64,000 nt of DNA, from assembly GCA_002256005.1 (NCBI GenBank), contig NKIQ01000011.1, positions 1-64,000 on the forward strand, in the 5' to 3' direction. A model generated the notes under the pieces. The model was not told the origin of the DNA. It did no database searches and was given only the letters and a program-made list of their open reading frames with translations. Shown in pieces: positions 1 to 9,912 of this stretch. This stretch comes from Alphaproteobacteria bacterium PA4. GTDB taxonomy: Bacteria > Pseudomonadota > Alphaproteobacteria > Sphingomonadales > Sphingomonadaceae. How positions within the stretch are numbered: position 1 is the stretch's first letter; each line of letters begins with the position of its first letter. The translations under genes and the position numbers were made by a program.

Positions 1-2
1 CG

Positions 3-311
3 CCCGCCGCCGCCCCGGTGGCCCCGCCGCCGGCGCCCGCCGCCACCGCCGTCACCGCCCGCCCGGCGGCGAAGAAGCCGGTGCGCGCCGCCAAGGCCAG
101 CAAGACCAGCCTGCTCGATCTCAACGAAAAGATCTGCAAATGGCCGCTCGGCCACCCCGGCGATGCCGATTTCCATTTCTGCGGCAAGCCTTCGCAGGCC
201 GGCTTCCCCTATTGCACCGAACATTGCCTCGTCGCCTATCAGGCCCAGCTGCCCCGCCGCGACCGCGACCGCCGCCCGCCGCCGCAGATGCCGGGCATGC
301 CGCGGCGCTGA
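3..311 (+). CDS. gcrA: GcrA cell cycle regulator, C-terminal part (5' end outside window)
   Basis: Translation LLDLNEKICKWPLGHPGDADFHFCGKPSQAGFPYCTEHC matches the conserved GcrA zinc-binding C-terminus; frame is open to the window start. Confidence 0.85.
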   Translation, partial: PAAAPVAPPPAPAATAVTARPAAKKPVRAAKASKTSLLDLNEKICKWPLGHPGDADFHFCGKPSQAGFPYCTEHCLVAYQAQLPRRDRDRRPPPQMPGMPRR

Positions 312-1501
312 TCGCACAGCGCCTCGCAGACCACCGCGCGGCGGCGCGGCGGCGGTTGCCGCGGTTCCTGTTCGATTACATCGATGGCGGCGCCTATGCC
401 GAACAGACGCTGGCGGCGAACGTCAGCGACCTGGCGGCGGTGGCGCTGCGACAGCGGGTGATGGTCGATGTCGCGCACATCGACACCAGCGCGACCTGGT
501 TCGGCACGACCCACGCCCTGCCCGTCGCGCTCGGCCCCATCGGGCTCGCCGGCATGTATGCCCGGCGCGGCGAGGTGCAGGCGTCGCGCGCTGCCAGTGC
601 CGCCAGCGTGCCCTTCTGCCAGTCCACCCTGTCGCTCTGTTCGCTGGGGGAAGTTGCCGCCGCCGGGCCGCCGCCCTGGTTTCAGCTCTACATGATGAAG
701 GACCGCGGCTTCATGCGCGGTCTGATTGCCGAGGCGCGAGACTTGGGCTGCCCGGCGCTGGTGTTCACCGTCGATCTGCCCATCGCCGGGGCGCGCTATC
801 GCGATCGCCGCTCCGGCCTGTCGGGCGCGCCCGGCCTTGCCACCGATCTGCGCCGCTATGCGCAAGCGGCGCTGCATCCGCGCTGGGCGCTCGATGTCGG
901 CCTGTTGGGGCGGCCGCACCGGCTGGGCAATGTCGCGCCGGTGCTGGGGGCGCAATCGGGGCTGGAGGATTTCCTCGCCTGGATCGGCGCCAACATGGAT
1001 CGCAGCGTCAGCTGGGCCGATCTCGAATGGGTGCGGGATGCCTGGCCGGGGCCGCTGATCCTGAAGGGCGTGCTCGATGTGGACGATGCCCGCGCCGCCC
1101 GCGCGCTCGGCGCCGATGCGCTGGTGGTATCGAACCATGGCGGGCGGCAGCTCGACGGCGTGCTGTCCACCGCCCGCGCCCTGCCACTGATCGCCGATGC
1201 GGTGGGGGACGATCTGCTGCTGTTCGCCGATGGCGGGGTACGGTCGGGGCTGGATGTGCTGCGCCTGCTGGCACTGGGCGCGAAGGGCGTGCTGCTCGGC
1301 CGCGCCTGGGCCTGGGCGCTGGGCGGCGCGCATGGCGGCAGCGGCGAGGCGGGCGTGCGCCACATGCTGGGGATCATAACGGCGGAACTGCAGGTGGCCA
1401 TGGCGCTTACGGGGGTCACGTCGATTGCGGAGATCAGCGGCGATGTTCTGGTGGGCGGGGCGGCTCAAGCCCCTCACCCTCTCCTGTCATCCCGGGCTTG
1501 A
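308..1501 (+). CDS. FMN-dependent alpha-hydroxy-acid oxidizing protein (L-lactate dehydrogenase-like)
   Basis: ORF 140..1501; FLFDYIDGGAYAEQTLAAN, ...LILKGVLDVDDARAARALGADALVVSNHGGRQLDG..., FADGGVRSGLDVLRLLALGAKGVLLGRAW. True start uncertain (region before ~308 overlaps gcrA in another frame). Confidence 0.85.
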   Translation: MIAQRLADHRAAARRRLPRFLFDYIDGGAYAEQTLAANVSDLAAVALRQRVMVDVAHIDTSATWFGTTHALPVALGPIGLAGMYARRGEVQASRAASAASVPFCQSTLSLCSLGEVAAAGPPPWFQLYMMKDRGFMRGLIAEARDLGCPALVFTVDLPIAGARYRDRRSGLSGAPGLATDLRRYAQAALHPRWALDVGLLGRPHRLGNVAPVLGAQSGLEDFLAWIGANMDRSVSWADLEWVRDAWPGPLILKGVLDVDDARAARALGADALVVSNHGGRQLDGVLSTARALPLIADAVGDDLLLFADGGVRSGLDVLRLLALGAKGVLLGRAWAWALGGAHGGSGEAGVRHMLGIITAELQVAMALTGVTSIAEISGDVLVGGAAQAPHPLLSSRA

Positions 1502-1572
1502 CCCGGGACCCAGTTTTTCTTTCCGCACGCGCCAGGAGAAACTGGGTCCCGGGTCAAGCCCGGGATGACAGG
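1484..1572. repeat. Dispersed palindromic repeat, family 2 (TGTCATCCCGGGCTTGACCCGGGACCCAG / inverted)
   Basis: ctgtcatcccgggcttgacccgggacccagttt ... aaactgggtcccgggtcaagcccgggatgacag; same sequence recurs at 17630, 30292 and 31385. Confidence 0.9.
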
Positions 1573-1668
1573 AAGAAACCACATCTCACACCAATCTATT
1601 GGCACTTTACGCGCCAGTTGCCATCCCCACGTCCTTCGGTTAACGTGAACGGCAAGCAGGAGCGCGCC

Positions 1669-3156
1669 ATGACCGAACCCCAAAATTTTGACGTGCTGAT
1701 CGTCGGCGCCGGCCTGTCGGGCATCGGCGCTGCCGTGCATCTGCAGCGCGATTGCCCGGACCGGACATTCGCGCTGCTGGAAGGCCGCGATGCCATCGGC
1801 GGCACCTGGGATCTGTTCCGCTACCCCGGCATCCGCTCCGATTCCGACATGTACACCTTGGGCTATCGCTTCAAGCCGTGGCGCGAGGCCAAGGCGATTG
1901 CCGATGGCCCCAGCATCCGCAATTACATCCGCGAAACCGCCGCCGAGCATGACCTCGATCGCCACATCCGCTTCGGCCACAAGGTGCGCGCCGCCAGCTG
2001 GTCCAGCGCCGACGCACAATGGACGGTGACGGTCGCCTTGAAGGACGGCGGCACCACCGAATATCGCTGCAATTTCCTCTACATGTGCAGCGGCTATTAC
2101 GCCTATGGCGAAGCCTATAAGCCCGATTGGGCGGGCGAGGCGGATTTTGCCGGCCAGATCATCCACCCGCAATTCTGGCCGGAAAGCCTCGACTACACCG
2201 GCAAGCGCGTCGTCATCATCGGTTCGGGCGCCACCGCGGTGACGCTGGTGCCGGAAATGGCCAAGCAGGCGGCCAAGGTCACCATGCTGCAACGCTCCCC
2301 CACCTATGTCGTCAGCCGGCCGGGCAAGGATGCCATTGCCGATGTGCTGAGGAAGGTGCTGCCGGCGCAGCTGGCCTATGATCTGGTGCGCTGGAAGAAT
2401 GTCACGCTCGGCATGTGGTTCTACAAGCAGACGCGGCTGCGCCCCGAAAAGGTGCGCGCCAATCTGCTCGGCCGCGTGCAGAAGCTGCTGCCCGAAGGCT
2501 ATGACACCGCGAAGCATTTCACGCCGAAATACAATCCCTGGGACCAGCGGCTCTGCCTCGTCCCCGATGCCGATCTGTTCGACGCCATCAAGGGCGGCAA
2601 GGCCGACATCGTCACCGACACGATCGAGCGTTTCGAGCGCGACGGCATCCGGCTGACGTCGGGCGAGCTGCTGCCCGCCGACATCGTCGTCACCGCCACG
2701 GGGCTGAAGCTGGAGGCGCTGGGCGGCATGGCGGTCAGCGTCGATGGCGTCACCCGCCGGCCGGGCGAGAGCCTCGCCTACAAGGGGATGATGTTTTCGG
2801 GCATCCCCAACCTTGCCGTCAGCTTCGGCTATATCAACGCCAGCTGGACCCTGCGCTCCGACCTCATCGCCGAATATGTCGGCCGGCTGCTCAACCACAT
2901 GAAGGCGACCGGCACGCAGATCGCCACGCCGACGCCGGGCGCGGACGTGACGGCGGAACGGCTGGCGATGGACCTGTCGTCCGGCTACGTCCAGCGCGGC
3001 GCCGACGCCCTGCCCCGCAGCGGCAACCGCGCCCCCTGGATGGTCACCGCCAACTACAAGCTCGACCGCGCCGAACTGCGCGAGGGCGATCTGGCCGACG
3101 ACATGGCGTTCAGCACGGCGACACCGGCACGGGTGCTTGCGGAGGCGGCGGAATAG
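1669..3156 (+). CDS. Flavin-containing monooxygenase (Baeyer-Villiger type, FAD/NAD(P)-binding)
   Basis: MTEPQNFDVLIVGAGLSGIGAAVHLQ (GxGxxG), GGTWDLFRYPGIRSDSDMYTLGYRF, VVIIGSGATAVTL. Confidence 0.9.
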   Translation: MTEPQNFDVLIVGAGLSGIGAAVHLQRDCPDRTFALLEGRDAIGGTWDLFRYPGIRSDSDMYTLGYRFKPWREAKAIADGPSIRNYIRETAAEHDLDRHIRFGHKVRAASWSSADAQWTVTVALKDGGTTEYRCNFLYMCSGYYAYGEAYKPDWAGEADFAGQIIHPQFWPESLDYTGKRVVIIGSGATAVTLVPEMAKQAAKVTMLQRSPTYVVSRPGKDAIADVLRKVLPAQLAYDLVRWKNVTLGMWFYKQTRLRPEKVRANLLGRVQKLLPEGYDTAKHFTPKYNPWDQRLCLVPDADLFDAIKGGKADIVTDTIERFERDGIRLTSGELLPADIVVTATGLKLEALGGMAVSVDGVTRRPGESLAYKGMMFSGIPNLAVSFGYINASWTLRSDLIAEYVGRLLNHMKATGTQIATPTPGADVTAERLAMDLSSGYVQRGADALPRSGNRAPWMVTANYKLDRAELREGDLADDMAFSTATPARVLAEAAE

Positions 3157-3410
3157 CCTGGCGCCTGCGGGTGGGAGCCCCGGGTCGAATAGATCGTGTA
3201 TCGGCGCACCATTATCCGTTTGCTGGATTCTGCTGCTTGGGCCCCGAATTGGCGTGCCTTCGAATAGCAGGAACTAAGAGATTATTGTCGTTGCTGGTGG
3301 GTTCGCCAAATGTCCGGTTAAGCCAAGACCTGCCAGTTGCGCATTTATCAAGTTACCGCAACCAGTCAGGTGCGATAGCGCCGGTTGTGTAGGATTAACT
3401 GGGCCTGACC

Positions 3411-4151
3411 CTAGACCGGTTTTTCCGCAACCACGATCCACATCAGCGATAGCGCCACACCGAAGGCGGGCTTGGACTGCATCACCGTCAGGCCCGCACC
3501 GGCGAACGCGGCGGCGTAGGCATGGGTCGGTACATAGTCGCCAATCACGACCCGACCGCCGGGTTTGAGGACACGGGCTATCTCGCGGCAGGCCCGCGCC
3601 TGATCGGCCTTGTCCTCGATATTGTGGATGCAGAGCAGCGACACCACGCGATCGAAACTGGCGTCGGGAAAAGCCAGTTCACGAGCATCGCCGGTTTGGA
3701 CTTCGACGCGATCTGCCACCCTTTCCGCGACCACGTTCCGCATGGTCGTCGCGGCAGCATTGTTGGAGAGGTCTTTGGATGCCCATAGGTCGATGCCGAT
3801 GACCTTGCCGCGCTGCGTCCGCTTCGCCGCGCCGACCAGCAATAGCCCGGCGCCAGTCCCGACATCGAGGACGGTTTCGTCGCCGCGCAGCTTGGCAAGG
3901 TTGAGAATATGCTCGCGCGTGCGGACTTTGCCGACAACGGCATAGACCACCATCAGCAAACCGAAGAACAGCGGCACCGCGCCGAGCAATAAGAGAACCA
4001 TGCCTGCGTAGCGCCAAGCGCCGGGTGCGAGCGCGGCAATGACGCAACCCATCAATACGGCCGCTCCGCCGCCAAGCAAAAGGCCAAGCATGATGCCTGG
4101 AGCATCGAAACCATAGTCGGCGCGCGCGGGGGGAGTAGCGTGCTGCGGCAT
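3411..4151 (-). CDS. Class I SAM-dependent methyltransferase with N-terminal transmembrane segments
   Basis: Two hydrophobic stretches, then VLDVGTGAGLLLVGAAKR, VIGIDLW, FDRVVSLLCIHNI. Confidence 0.8.
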   Translation of the reverse strand: MPQHATPPARADYGFDAPGIMLGLLLGGGAAVLMGCVIAALAPGAWRYAGMVLLLLGAVPLFFGLLMVVYAVVGKVRTREHILNLAKLRGDETVLDVGTGAGLLLVGAAKRTQRGKVIGIDLWASKDLSNNAAATTMRNVVAERVADRVEVQTGDARELAFPDASFDRVVSLLCIHNIEDKADQARACREIARVLKPGGRVVIGDYVPTHAYAAAFAGAGLTVMQSKPAFGVALSLMWIVVAEKPV

Positions 4152-4247
4152 TCCGACTATCCTGATTGCTATGGCGATTCGTGTACGATTCCGTATAGTA
4201 TTTAAGTGGGCGCATGGCGGTCAAGACGCGATGGGATATCAGGAGCG

Positions 4248-4877
4248 ATGACGACGTCACGCGGACCAGGACGGCCGAAAGATCAGGCGAAGGGCAACGC
4301 CATTCTCGACGCCGGATGGGCACTATTCCTAGAGCGCGGCGTAGGGGCGGTATCAATTGAGGCCATCGCAGCACGAGCGGGCGTATCGAAGATGACTGTC
4401 TACAAGCATTTCACAGACAAGCACGCCTTGTTCGAGGAAGCCGTGTTGCGGGAGATGCGCGCCATCCAGACGGTGCAAATCATCCGCCCTAGCGGTCAGC
4501 AAGACGATCTGGAGGGCACGCTACGTGCTTTCGGGATCGGGATTATGTCATATTTGGCGACCGGCGCGGCAGTCGACTTCTATAATGTGCTGGCCGGCGA
4601 GCTGCGTCGTCACCCCGATATCGCGCAGACTTTTTACGCTCTTGGTCCGGCGCGGACAATCGCGAATTTGGCCTCGATCCTCTCCGGTGCAGGAGACCGG
4701 CTCGCCATCGACGACCCTTTAAAGGCGGCAGAGGCGTTGTTCGGTTTGTGGCAGGGGGCGAGCAACTTTCAACTGTCACTTGGAGTCGATACCGATGCAA
4801 CCGAGAAAGCCATCGCCGAACGAGTTGATTATGGCATAGCATTTTTCATGCGTGCTGTTTTGCGACCACTTCCATGA
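4248..4877 (+). CDS. TetR/AcrR family transcriptional regulator
   Basis: GRPKDQAKGNAILDAGWALFLERGVGAVSIEAIAARAGVSKMTVYKHFTDKHALFEEAV: TetR N-terminal HTH. Confidence 0.9.
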   Translation: MTTSRGPGRPKDQAKGNAILDAGWALFLERGVGAVSIEAIAARAGVSKMTVYKHFTDKHALFEEAVLREMRAIQTVQIIRPSGQQDDLEGTLRAFGIGIMSYLATGAAVDFYNVLAGELRRHPDIAQTFYALGPARTIANLASILSGAGDRLAIDDPLKAAEALFGLWQGASNFQLSLGVDTDATEKAIAERVDYGIAFFMRAVLRPLP

Positions 4878-4905
4878 TACTGACCGAGCGGTTCGCTTGA
4901 ATAAC

Positions 4906-4941
4906 AGGGGTTTGGGGCCTGAGGCCCCAGCCGCCGGAGGC
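4906..4941. repeat. Family 1 palindromic repeat, solo (half) arm
   Basis: aggggtttggggcctgaggccccagccgccggaggc matches the right arm of full copies at 19.6, 26.8 and 30.2 kb; no left arm here. Confidence 0.8.
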
Positions 4942-4957
4942 CCGCTTCTCTCGCCCC

Positions 4958-6541
4958 TTACTGCGCCGCGCTCACCCCCGCCTTTTCATAATCGATGCCC
5001 AGTTGCTGCAGATACGACCGGTATTTCTTCGGGTCGAAATACTGCTTTTCCATCGCCGGGCGCAGCTTGGTCATGATGTCGGCGTTGAGGTGGATGGCGG
5101 GCTGGTCGTCGGGGCCGAGCAGGGGCTGGTAGCGTTCGGTCTTGAACTGGACATCCTGTTGCCAGGTCCTGGCGCTGGCGACGAGTTCGGGCGTCGTCAT
5201 CAGGTCGAGCAGGGTCATCGCTGCCACCTTGGCGCCGGCGACCGCGCCCTTGTGGGCGATCGGCGTCGCCATGGCGGCGGCGGCCATGACGTTGTGGTAA
5301 GACACGCCGGGAATGTTGGACGGATAGACGATGGTGATGGTCGGCACCGTCCACATGATGTCGCCGATATCGTCCGACCCGGCGTTGCGATCGGGGTTGG
5401 GGTTTTCCGGCGACCAGAGCTGCGGCCCGTTGCTGGCCAGCGGCTGGTCCTTGCGGCCGAAGCCGGCCAGCACGGCGCGGGCGAAGTTCCGGTCGGCGGT
5501 GCTCCAGGTCGGCAGGCCCACCGTCTGCATGTTGGCAAAGGCGGCTTCGGCGAGCGGGCGGTTGCCGTAATTGGTGGCGGCATGGCCGAGGATGCGGTGG
5601 GTGACGCTGGTTTCGGTCATCAGCGCGGCGCCATCGGCGATGCGGTTGCCGGCCTCGAACATCGCCTTCACCGCCGGCAGCGTCGTGTCGCGGAAATAAT
5701 ACCAGACGCTGGCCTTGTCGGGCACGATGTTCGGCTGGTTGCCGCCGCCGGTAATCACATAATGGCTGCGCTGGCTGGGCGGCAGATGCTCGCGCTTCAT
5801 GTTCCAGCCGGCGTCCATCAGCTCGACGGCATCGAGCGCGCTCTTGCCATCCCAGGGGTTGCCGGCGGCATGGGCGGTGCGGCCCTGGAATGTGTATTCG
5901 ACGCTCAATGACGCCGTGTAGCTGAGCGGCCCCCAGCTGGTGTTCAGCTGGTCGCCGACATGGGCGAACATGTTGGCGTCGACGTCCTTGAACAGGCCGG
6001 CGCGCACATAATAGGCCTTGGTCGCCACCAGTTCCTCGGCAACGCCCGGCCACAGCATGATGCGGCCCTTGATGCCGTTTTTCTCCATCACCTGCTTGGC
6101 GGCGATGGCGGCGACGATCATCATCGGCATGCCGCTGTTATGGCCCTCGCCATGGCCCGGCGCGCCGGCCACCAGCGGCTTCGCCCCCGGCACCCCCGGC
6201 GTCTGCGACAGGCCGAGCAGCCCGTCGATATCGCTGCCCAGCGCGATCATCGGCCCGCCCTCACCCCAGATGGCGGTGAATGCCGTGGGGATGCCGGCGA
6301 CGCCGCGCGTCACCTTGAAACCGTTCTTTTCGAGGATAGCGGCGAGATAGGCGCTGGTCCGCACCTCCTGAAACCCCGGCTCGGCAAAGCTGAACAGCTG
6401 GTCGATCATGCCGGCCAGCTCGCCGGCGCGCGCATCGACCAGCGCCGCGGCCTCCGCCTTCAGCGGCGCCGGCGCCGCAGCCTGAGCCTGGGCGTGGAGG
6501 GCCATGGCCAGCAGGCTGGCAGTGACGGCATTGCGAATCAT
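4958..6541 (-). CDS. M20-family amidohydrolase/peptidase, exported
   Basis: Signal peptide MIRNAVTASLLAMALHAQAQA; GSDIDGLLGLSQ..., GEGHNSGMPMMIVAAIAAKQVM, YTASLSVEYTFQGRTAHAAGNPWDGKSALDAVELM. Confidence 0.88.
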   Translation of the reverse strand: MIRNAVTASLLAMALHAQAQAAAPAPLKAEAAALVDARAGELAGMIDQLFSFAEPGFQEVRTSAYLAAILEKNGFKVTRGVAGIPTAFTAIWGEGGPMIALGSDIDGLLGLSQTPGVPGAKPLVAGAPGHGEGHNSGMPMMIVAAIAAKQVMEKNGIKGRIMLWPGVAEELVATKAYYVRAGLFKDVDANMFAHVGDQLNTSWGPLSYTASLSVEYTFQGRTAHAAGNPWDGKSALDAVELMDAGWNMKREHLPPSQRSHYVITGGGNQPNIVPDKASVWYYFRDTTLPAVKAMFEAGNRIADGAALMTETSVTHRILGHAATNYGNRPLAEAAFANMQTVGLPTWSTADRNFARAVLAGFGRKDQPLASNGPQLWSPENPNPDRNAGSDDIGDIMWTVPTITIVYPSNIPGVSYHNVMAAAAMATPIAHKGAVAGAKVAAMTLLDLMTTPELVASARTWQQDVQFKTERYQPLLGPDDQPAIHLNADIMTKLRPAMEKQYFDPKKYRSYLQQLGIDYEKAGVSAAQ

Positions 6542-6601
6542 CAGGGTCCCCTTTGTTTGGGGCAAGGCTAACGCTGGGGTTTGGGGGGGTAAAGAGTGGC
6601 C

Positions 6602-7147
6602 CTACGCCAACGTCCGGTCGATCAGCACGGCGAGGAACAGGGCCGGGCCGCCATGCGCCACCCAGGCGTGATTGGTGCCGCGCTGGATAACGACCTGGCC
6701 GGGCTTGATGCGGGTTTCGCCGGCTTCGAGGATCAGGCTGGCGTCGCCCTGCAACAGGCAGATCACGTCGATCGAATGGGTTTCGTGCATCGCCGAGGCG
6801 CGGCTCTGGTCGATGATGTGGCGCTCGCCGCCAAAGCCGGCAAAGACATTGCGGGTGATGGCGTCGAGCTCGGCCTTGGGCACGCCTTCCGGCAGCGGCG
6901 AGACGACGAACCAGCGCACCTGGACATTGCCGGGGCGCGGGCCGAGCACGGCTTTTGTCGTGCCAAGGTCGCTGTGGTCGCGCGGGTTCAGCGGGCCTGA
7001 CGCCGCATCCTCCCAGATTTCGAAAAGCCCGCCGAGATTGGGGTCGCCGGCGAACACCGAAGGCCCGCCATCGATGATGATCGTCGATTGGCCGTCTTCG
7101 GTATCGCCGGTGATGATGCGGCGCATGGCGTCCTGAAATCCCGACAT
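6602..7147 (-). CDS. Cupin-domain protein
   Basis: MHETHSIDVICLLQGDASLILEAGETRIKPGQVVIQRGTNHAWVAHGG: cupin fold motifs; stop abuts the end of the window ORF at 6602. Confidence 0.8.
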   Translation of the reverse strand: MSGFQDAMRRIITGDTEDGQSTIIIDGGPSVFAGDPNLGGLFEIWEDAASGPLNPRDHSDLGTTKAVLGPRPGNVQVRWFVVSPLPEGVPKAELDAITRNVFAGFGGERHIIDQSRASAMHETHSIDVICLLQGDASLILEAGETRIKPGQVVIQRGTNHAWVAHGGPALFLAVLIDRTLA

Positions 7148-7887
7148 CAGCTGTCTCCTCCCGTTTCGTCTTTTTCCGTGTGACTGGCCAGCAGCTGGCT
7201 GACGGTGACCATGCGATAGCCGCGCCGGGCCAGTTCGGCGAGGATCAGCGGCAGTGCGGCGCGCTCGGTGGCGTTGCCGGCATACATGGGATGGATGAGG
7301 ATGATGGAGCCGGGCCTGACCTCGGCCAGCACCTTGCGGGCATAGGCCTGCGGGTCGCGGTCGGGCGGATCGCCGGCATCCCACATGATCATTCGCTTGT
7401 GGCTGCGCGCCACGGCGAGCGGCAGGCCGAACAGCTTCTTGCCGAATGGCGGGCGGAACAGCACCGGCAGCGGGGCGCCACCGCCCTGCAGCACCCGGTC
7501 CGTATCGGCAATTTCAGCGTCATAATAGGCCGCCGACCGGAACATCATCTGCTTGTGGTGAAAACTGTGGTTGCCGATTTCATGCCCATCGGCGACGACA
7601 CGGGCGACCAGCTGCGGCGTGGCCAGCTTGCCGATCATGAAGAAGGTGCCGCGGGCCTGATAGCGGTGCAGCAGCGGCAGCACCGTATCGAGGCCCAGCG
7701 CCGTCGGCCCATCGTCGAAGGTCAGCGCCACCAGCGGTGCCCGGGTTTCGACGCGGCAGATGGCCTCGCCGGTCAGCGCGAAGCAGCGCGCCTTGCTGAG
7801 CCGATGCACGCCGAAGGCGGCGAGGAACAAGGCGAGCGCCAGCAAGGCTCCCAGCCCCAACCGCCGCCGTGCCGAGCGCACCGCCAT
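7147..7887 (-). CDS. Polysaccharide deacetylase family protein (NodB homology)
   Basis: VALTFDDGPTALGLDTVLPLLHRYQARGTFFMIG ... EIGNHSFHH ... FRPPFGKK ... ILIHPMYAGN. Confidence 0.92.
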   Translation of the reverse strand: MAVRSARRRLGLGALLALALFLAAFGVHRLSKARCFALTGEAICRVETRAPLVALTFDDGPTALGLDTVLPLLHRYQARGTFFMIGKLATPQLVARVVADGHEIGNHSFHHKQMMFRSAAYYDAEIADTDRVLQGGGAPLPVLFRPPFGKKLFGLPLAVARSHKRMIMWDAGDPPDRDPQAYARKVLAEVRPGSIILIHPMYAGNATERAALPLILAELARRGYRMVTVSQLLASHTEKDETGGDS

Positions 7888-7896
7888 CGCCTAGCC

Positions 7897-9651
7897 CTAG
7901 ATGCGTTCCTTCACATACCGCCCCGGCGCATCCTCGATGGCCTTGAACTTGCCCGTCCCCGGCACGCGCGGTGCCACCATCTTGCCGGAACGCGGCGCCA
8001 GCCAGGCGATCCAGTCCGGCCACCAGCTGCCCTTGGTCTCCTTCGCGCTGGCGACGAAATCGTCGAAGCGTTCGGGCAGCGTGTCGCTGGTCCAGTACTG
8101 ATATTTGTTCGCCGATGGCGGGTTGACCACCCCGGCGATATGGCCCGAACCCGCCAGCACGAAGCGCTTTTCGCCGGTGAAATTGTTGGTGAGCTTGTAG
8201 GCCGAACGCGCCGGCGCGATGTGATCTTCCTTGCCGCCCTGGATATAGCTGGGGGTCGACACCTGGGTCAGGTCGACCGGCACGCCCAGCACATTGATGC
8301 CGCCGGGCTTTACCAGCAGATTGTCGCGGTAGATGTCGGTCAGATAGCTCCGGTGCCATTTCGCCGGCACATTGGTCGCATCGCCATTCCAGTAGAGCAG
8401 GTCGAAGGGGAAATAATCCTTCCCCATCAGGTAATTGTTGACGACATAATTCCAGATCAGGTCGTTCGAGCGCAGCATGTTGAAGGTCATCGCCATGTTG
8501 CGGCCATCGAGCCAGGGCTGCTCCGCCGTCATCTTGTCGAGCGTTTCGAGCACGGCATCGTCGATGAAGATACCAAGGTCGCCGCACTCGCTCATGTCGA
8601 CCTGGGCGGTGAAGAAGGTGGCGCTGCGCACCTTGTCGCCCTGCCCGCGCGCCGCCAGCACGGCGAGCGTGGCGGCGAGCGTGGTGCCGGCGACGCAATA
8701 GCCGATGACATGCGTCGCCGGCGCCTTGCAGATGTCGAGCACCGTCTCGATCGCCGTCAGCTGACCCTCCCCCACATAGGTGTCGAGCGTCGCGTCGGCG
8801 AGGCTGGCGTCGGCGTTCTTCCAGCTGGTCACGAACACCGTCAGCCCCTGCGCCACCGCCCAGCGGATGAAGCTTTTTTCCGCGGTCAGGTCGAGGATGT
8901 AGAATTTGTTGATCCAGGGCGGGAAGATCAGCAGCGGGATTTCATGCACCTGCTCGGTCGCCGGGCTGTACTGGATGAGCTGGAACAGCCGGTTTTCGAA
9001 CACCACCTTGCCGGGCGTGATGGCGACGTTGCGGCCGACCTCGAAGGCGTCCTCGTCGGTCATCTTCATCCGGCCGGATTTCAGATCCTCGAGCAGATGC
9101 TCCAGCCCCTTGACCAGATTGGCGCCGCCGGTTTCGGCGGTCTTGCGCAACACTTCGGGGTTGGTCAGCGCGAAGTTCGACGGCGACATCGCATCGACGA
9201 ACTGTTTCGCCATGAACTGCGCCTTGGCCTGTTCATGCGCGTTAAGGCCATCGATGTCGCGCGTCGCCTCCATCACGTAATTCGACGTCAGCAGATAGGA
9301 TTGGCGCAGGAAATCGAACGCCGGCGCCTCCCGCCAGGCCTCGCCGGCGAAGCGCTTGTCCTTCACCTCGGCCACCGGGCTGGCGACGGTGCCGGGGGCA
9401 AGGAAGGACTGCCACAGCGTCATGGCGTCGGACAGATAGCGGCTCTGCAGGTCGAACAGGCGCTGCGGGTCGGTCATCGCCGCCGCCGCCGCGCGCTGCC
9501 AGGTCGCCATGATGCCCAAGGGGTCGGGCACCGGCAGGCCGCCCTGCTCCTTCGTCCAGAATTCCAGCATCAGTTGCTGGCCACGCCCGGCGAGTTCCGT
9601 CCATTTCTGGAAGGTTTCGAGCGGTTGCGGCTCGGTCGGCAGATCGGCCAT
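7897..9651 (-). CDS. phaC: Class I poly(R)-hydroxyalkanoic acid synthase
   Basis: PPWINKFYILDL, HVIGYCVAGTTLAATLAVLAA (lipase-like box with Cys), GSGHIAGVVNPP; typical PhaC length. Confidence 0.95.
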   Translation of the reverse strand: MADLPTEPQPLETFQKWTELAGRGQQLMLEFWTKEQGGLPVPDPLGIMATWQRAAAAAMTDPQRLFDLQSRYLSDAMTLWQSFLAPGTVASPVAEVKDKRFAGEAWREAPAFDFLRQSYLLTSNYVMEATRDIDGLNAHEQAKAQFMAKQFVDAMSPSNFALTNPEVLRKTAETGGANLVKGLEHLLEDLKSGRMKMTDEDAFEVGRNVAITPGKVVFENRLFQLIQYSPATEQVHEIPLLIFPPWINKFYILDLTAEKSFIRWAVAQGLTVFVTSWKNADASLADATLDTYVGEGQLTAIETVLDICKAPATHVIGYCVAGTTLAATLAVLAARGQGDKVRSATFFTAQVDMSECGDLGIFIDDAVLETLDKMTAEQPWLDGRNMAMTFNMLRSNDLIWNYVVNNYLMGKDYFPFDLLYWNGDATNVPAKWHRSYLTDIYRDNLLVKPGGINVLGVPVDLTQVSTPSYIQGGKEDHIAPARSAYKLTNNFTGEKRFVLAGSGHIAGVVNPPSANKYQYWTSDTLPERFDDFVASAKETKGSWWPDWIAWLAPRSGKMVAPRVPGTGKFKAIEDAPGRYVKERI

Positions 9652-9912
9652 GGCGATGGTCCCCGGATGCGGTCTTCGGCGTTTGCGGCACTTTGAACTG
9701 TTGCCCGGCCAACGCCAAGTGCAAAGCCCCTTTTCGCCGCGCGCAATTGCGATTAGGGGGGATGGGAGTTTGCAACCGGGGACACCAGCATCGTGCTGAC
9801 CATCAACGCCGCTTTCAACGACAACGCCGCCGTTTTCGCCGCCGCCGCCGCCCCGGCCGCCGTGAAGGCCGCCGCCGCGCGCTGAGCGTTCGCCCCCAAT
9901 CGGATCGCAACA

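Noticed and set aside
1484-1572. Family 2 palindrome as a dedicated terminator of the hydroxyacid oxidase
   Set aside because: No U-tract and the same sequence recurs as an interspersed repeat, so a gene-specific terminator call is not justified.
163-1668. Upstream extension of the 997-aa ORF fused to the monooxygenase
   Set aside because: Out-of-frame read-through of the hydroxyacid oxidase; the native monooxygenase start is ATG 1669.
7180-9696. 838-aa plus-strand ORF opposite polysaccharide deacetylase and phaC
   Set aside because: Antisense to two well-recognised genes; low-complexity His/Arg/Gly-rich translation typical of a GC-rich spurious frame.
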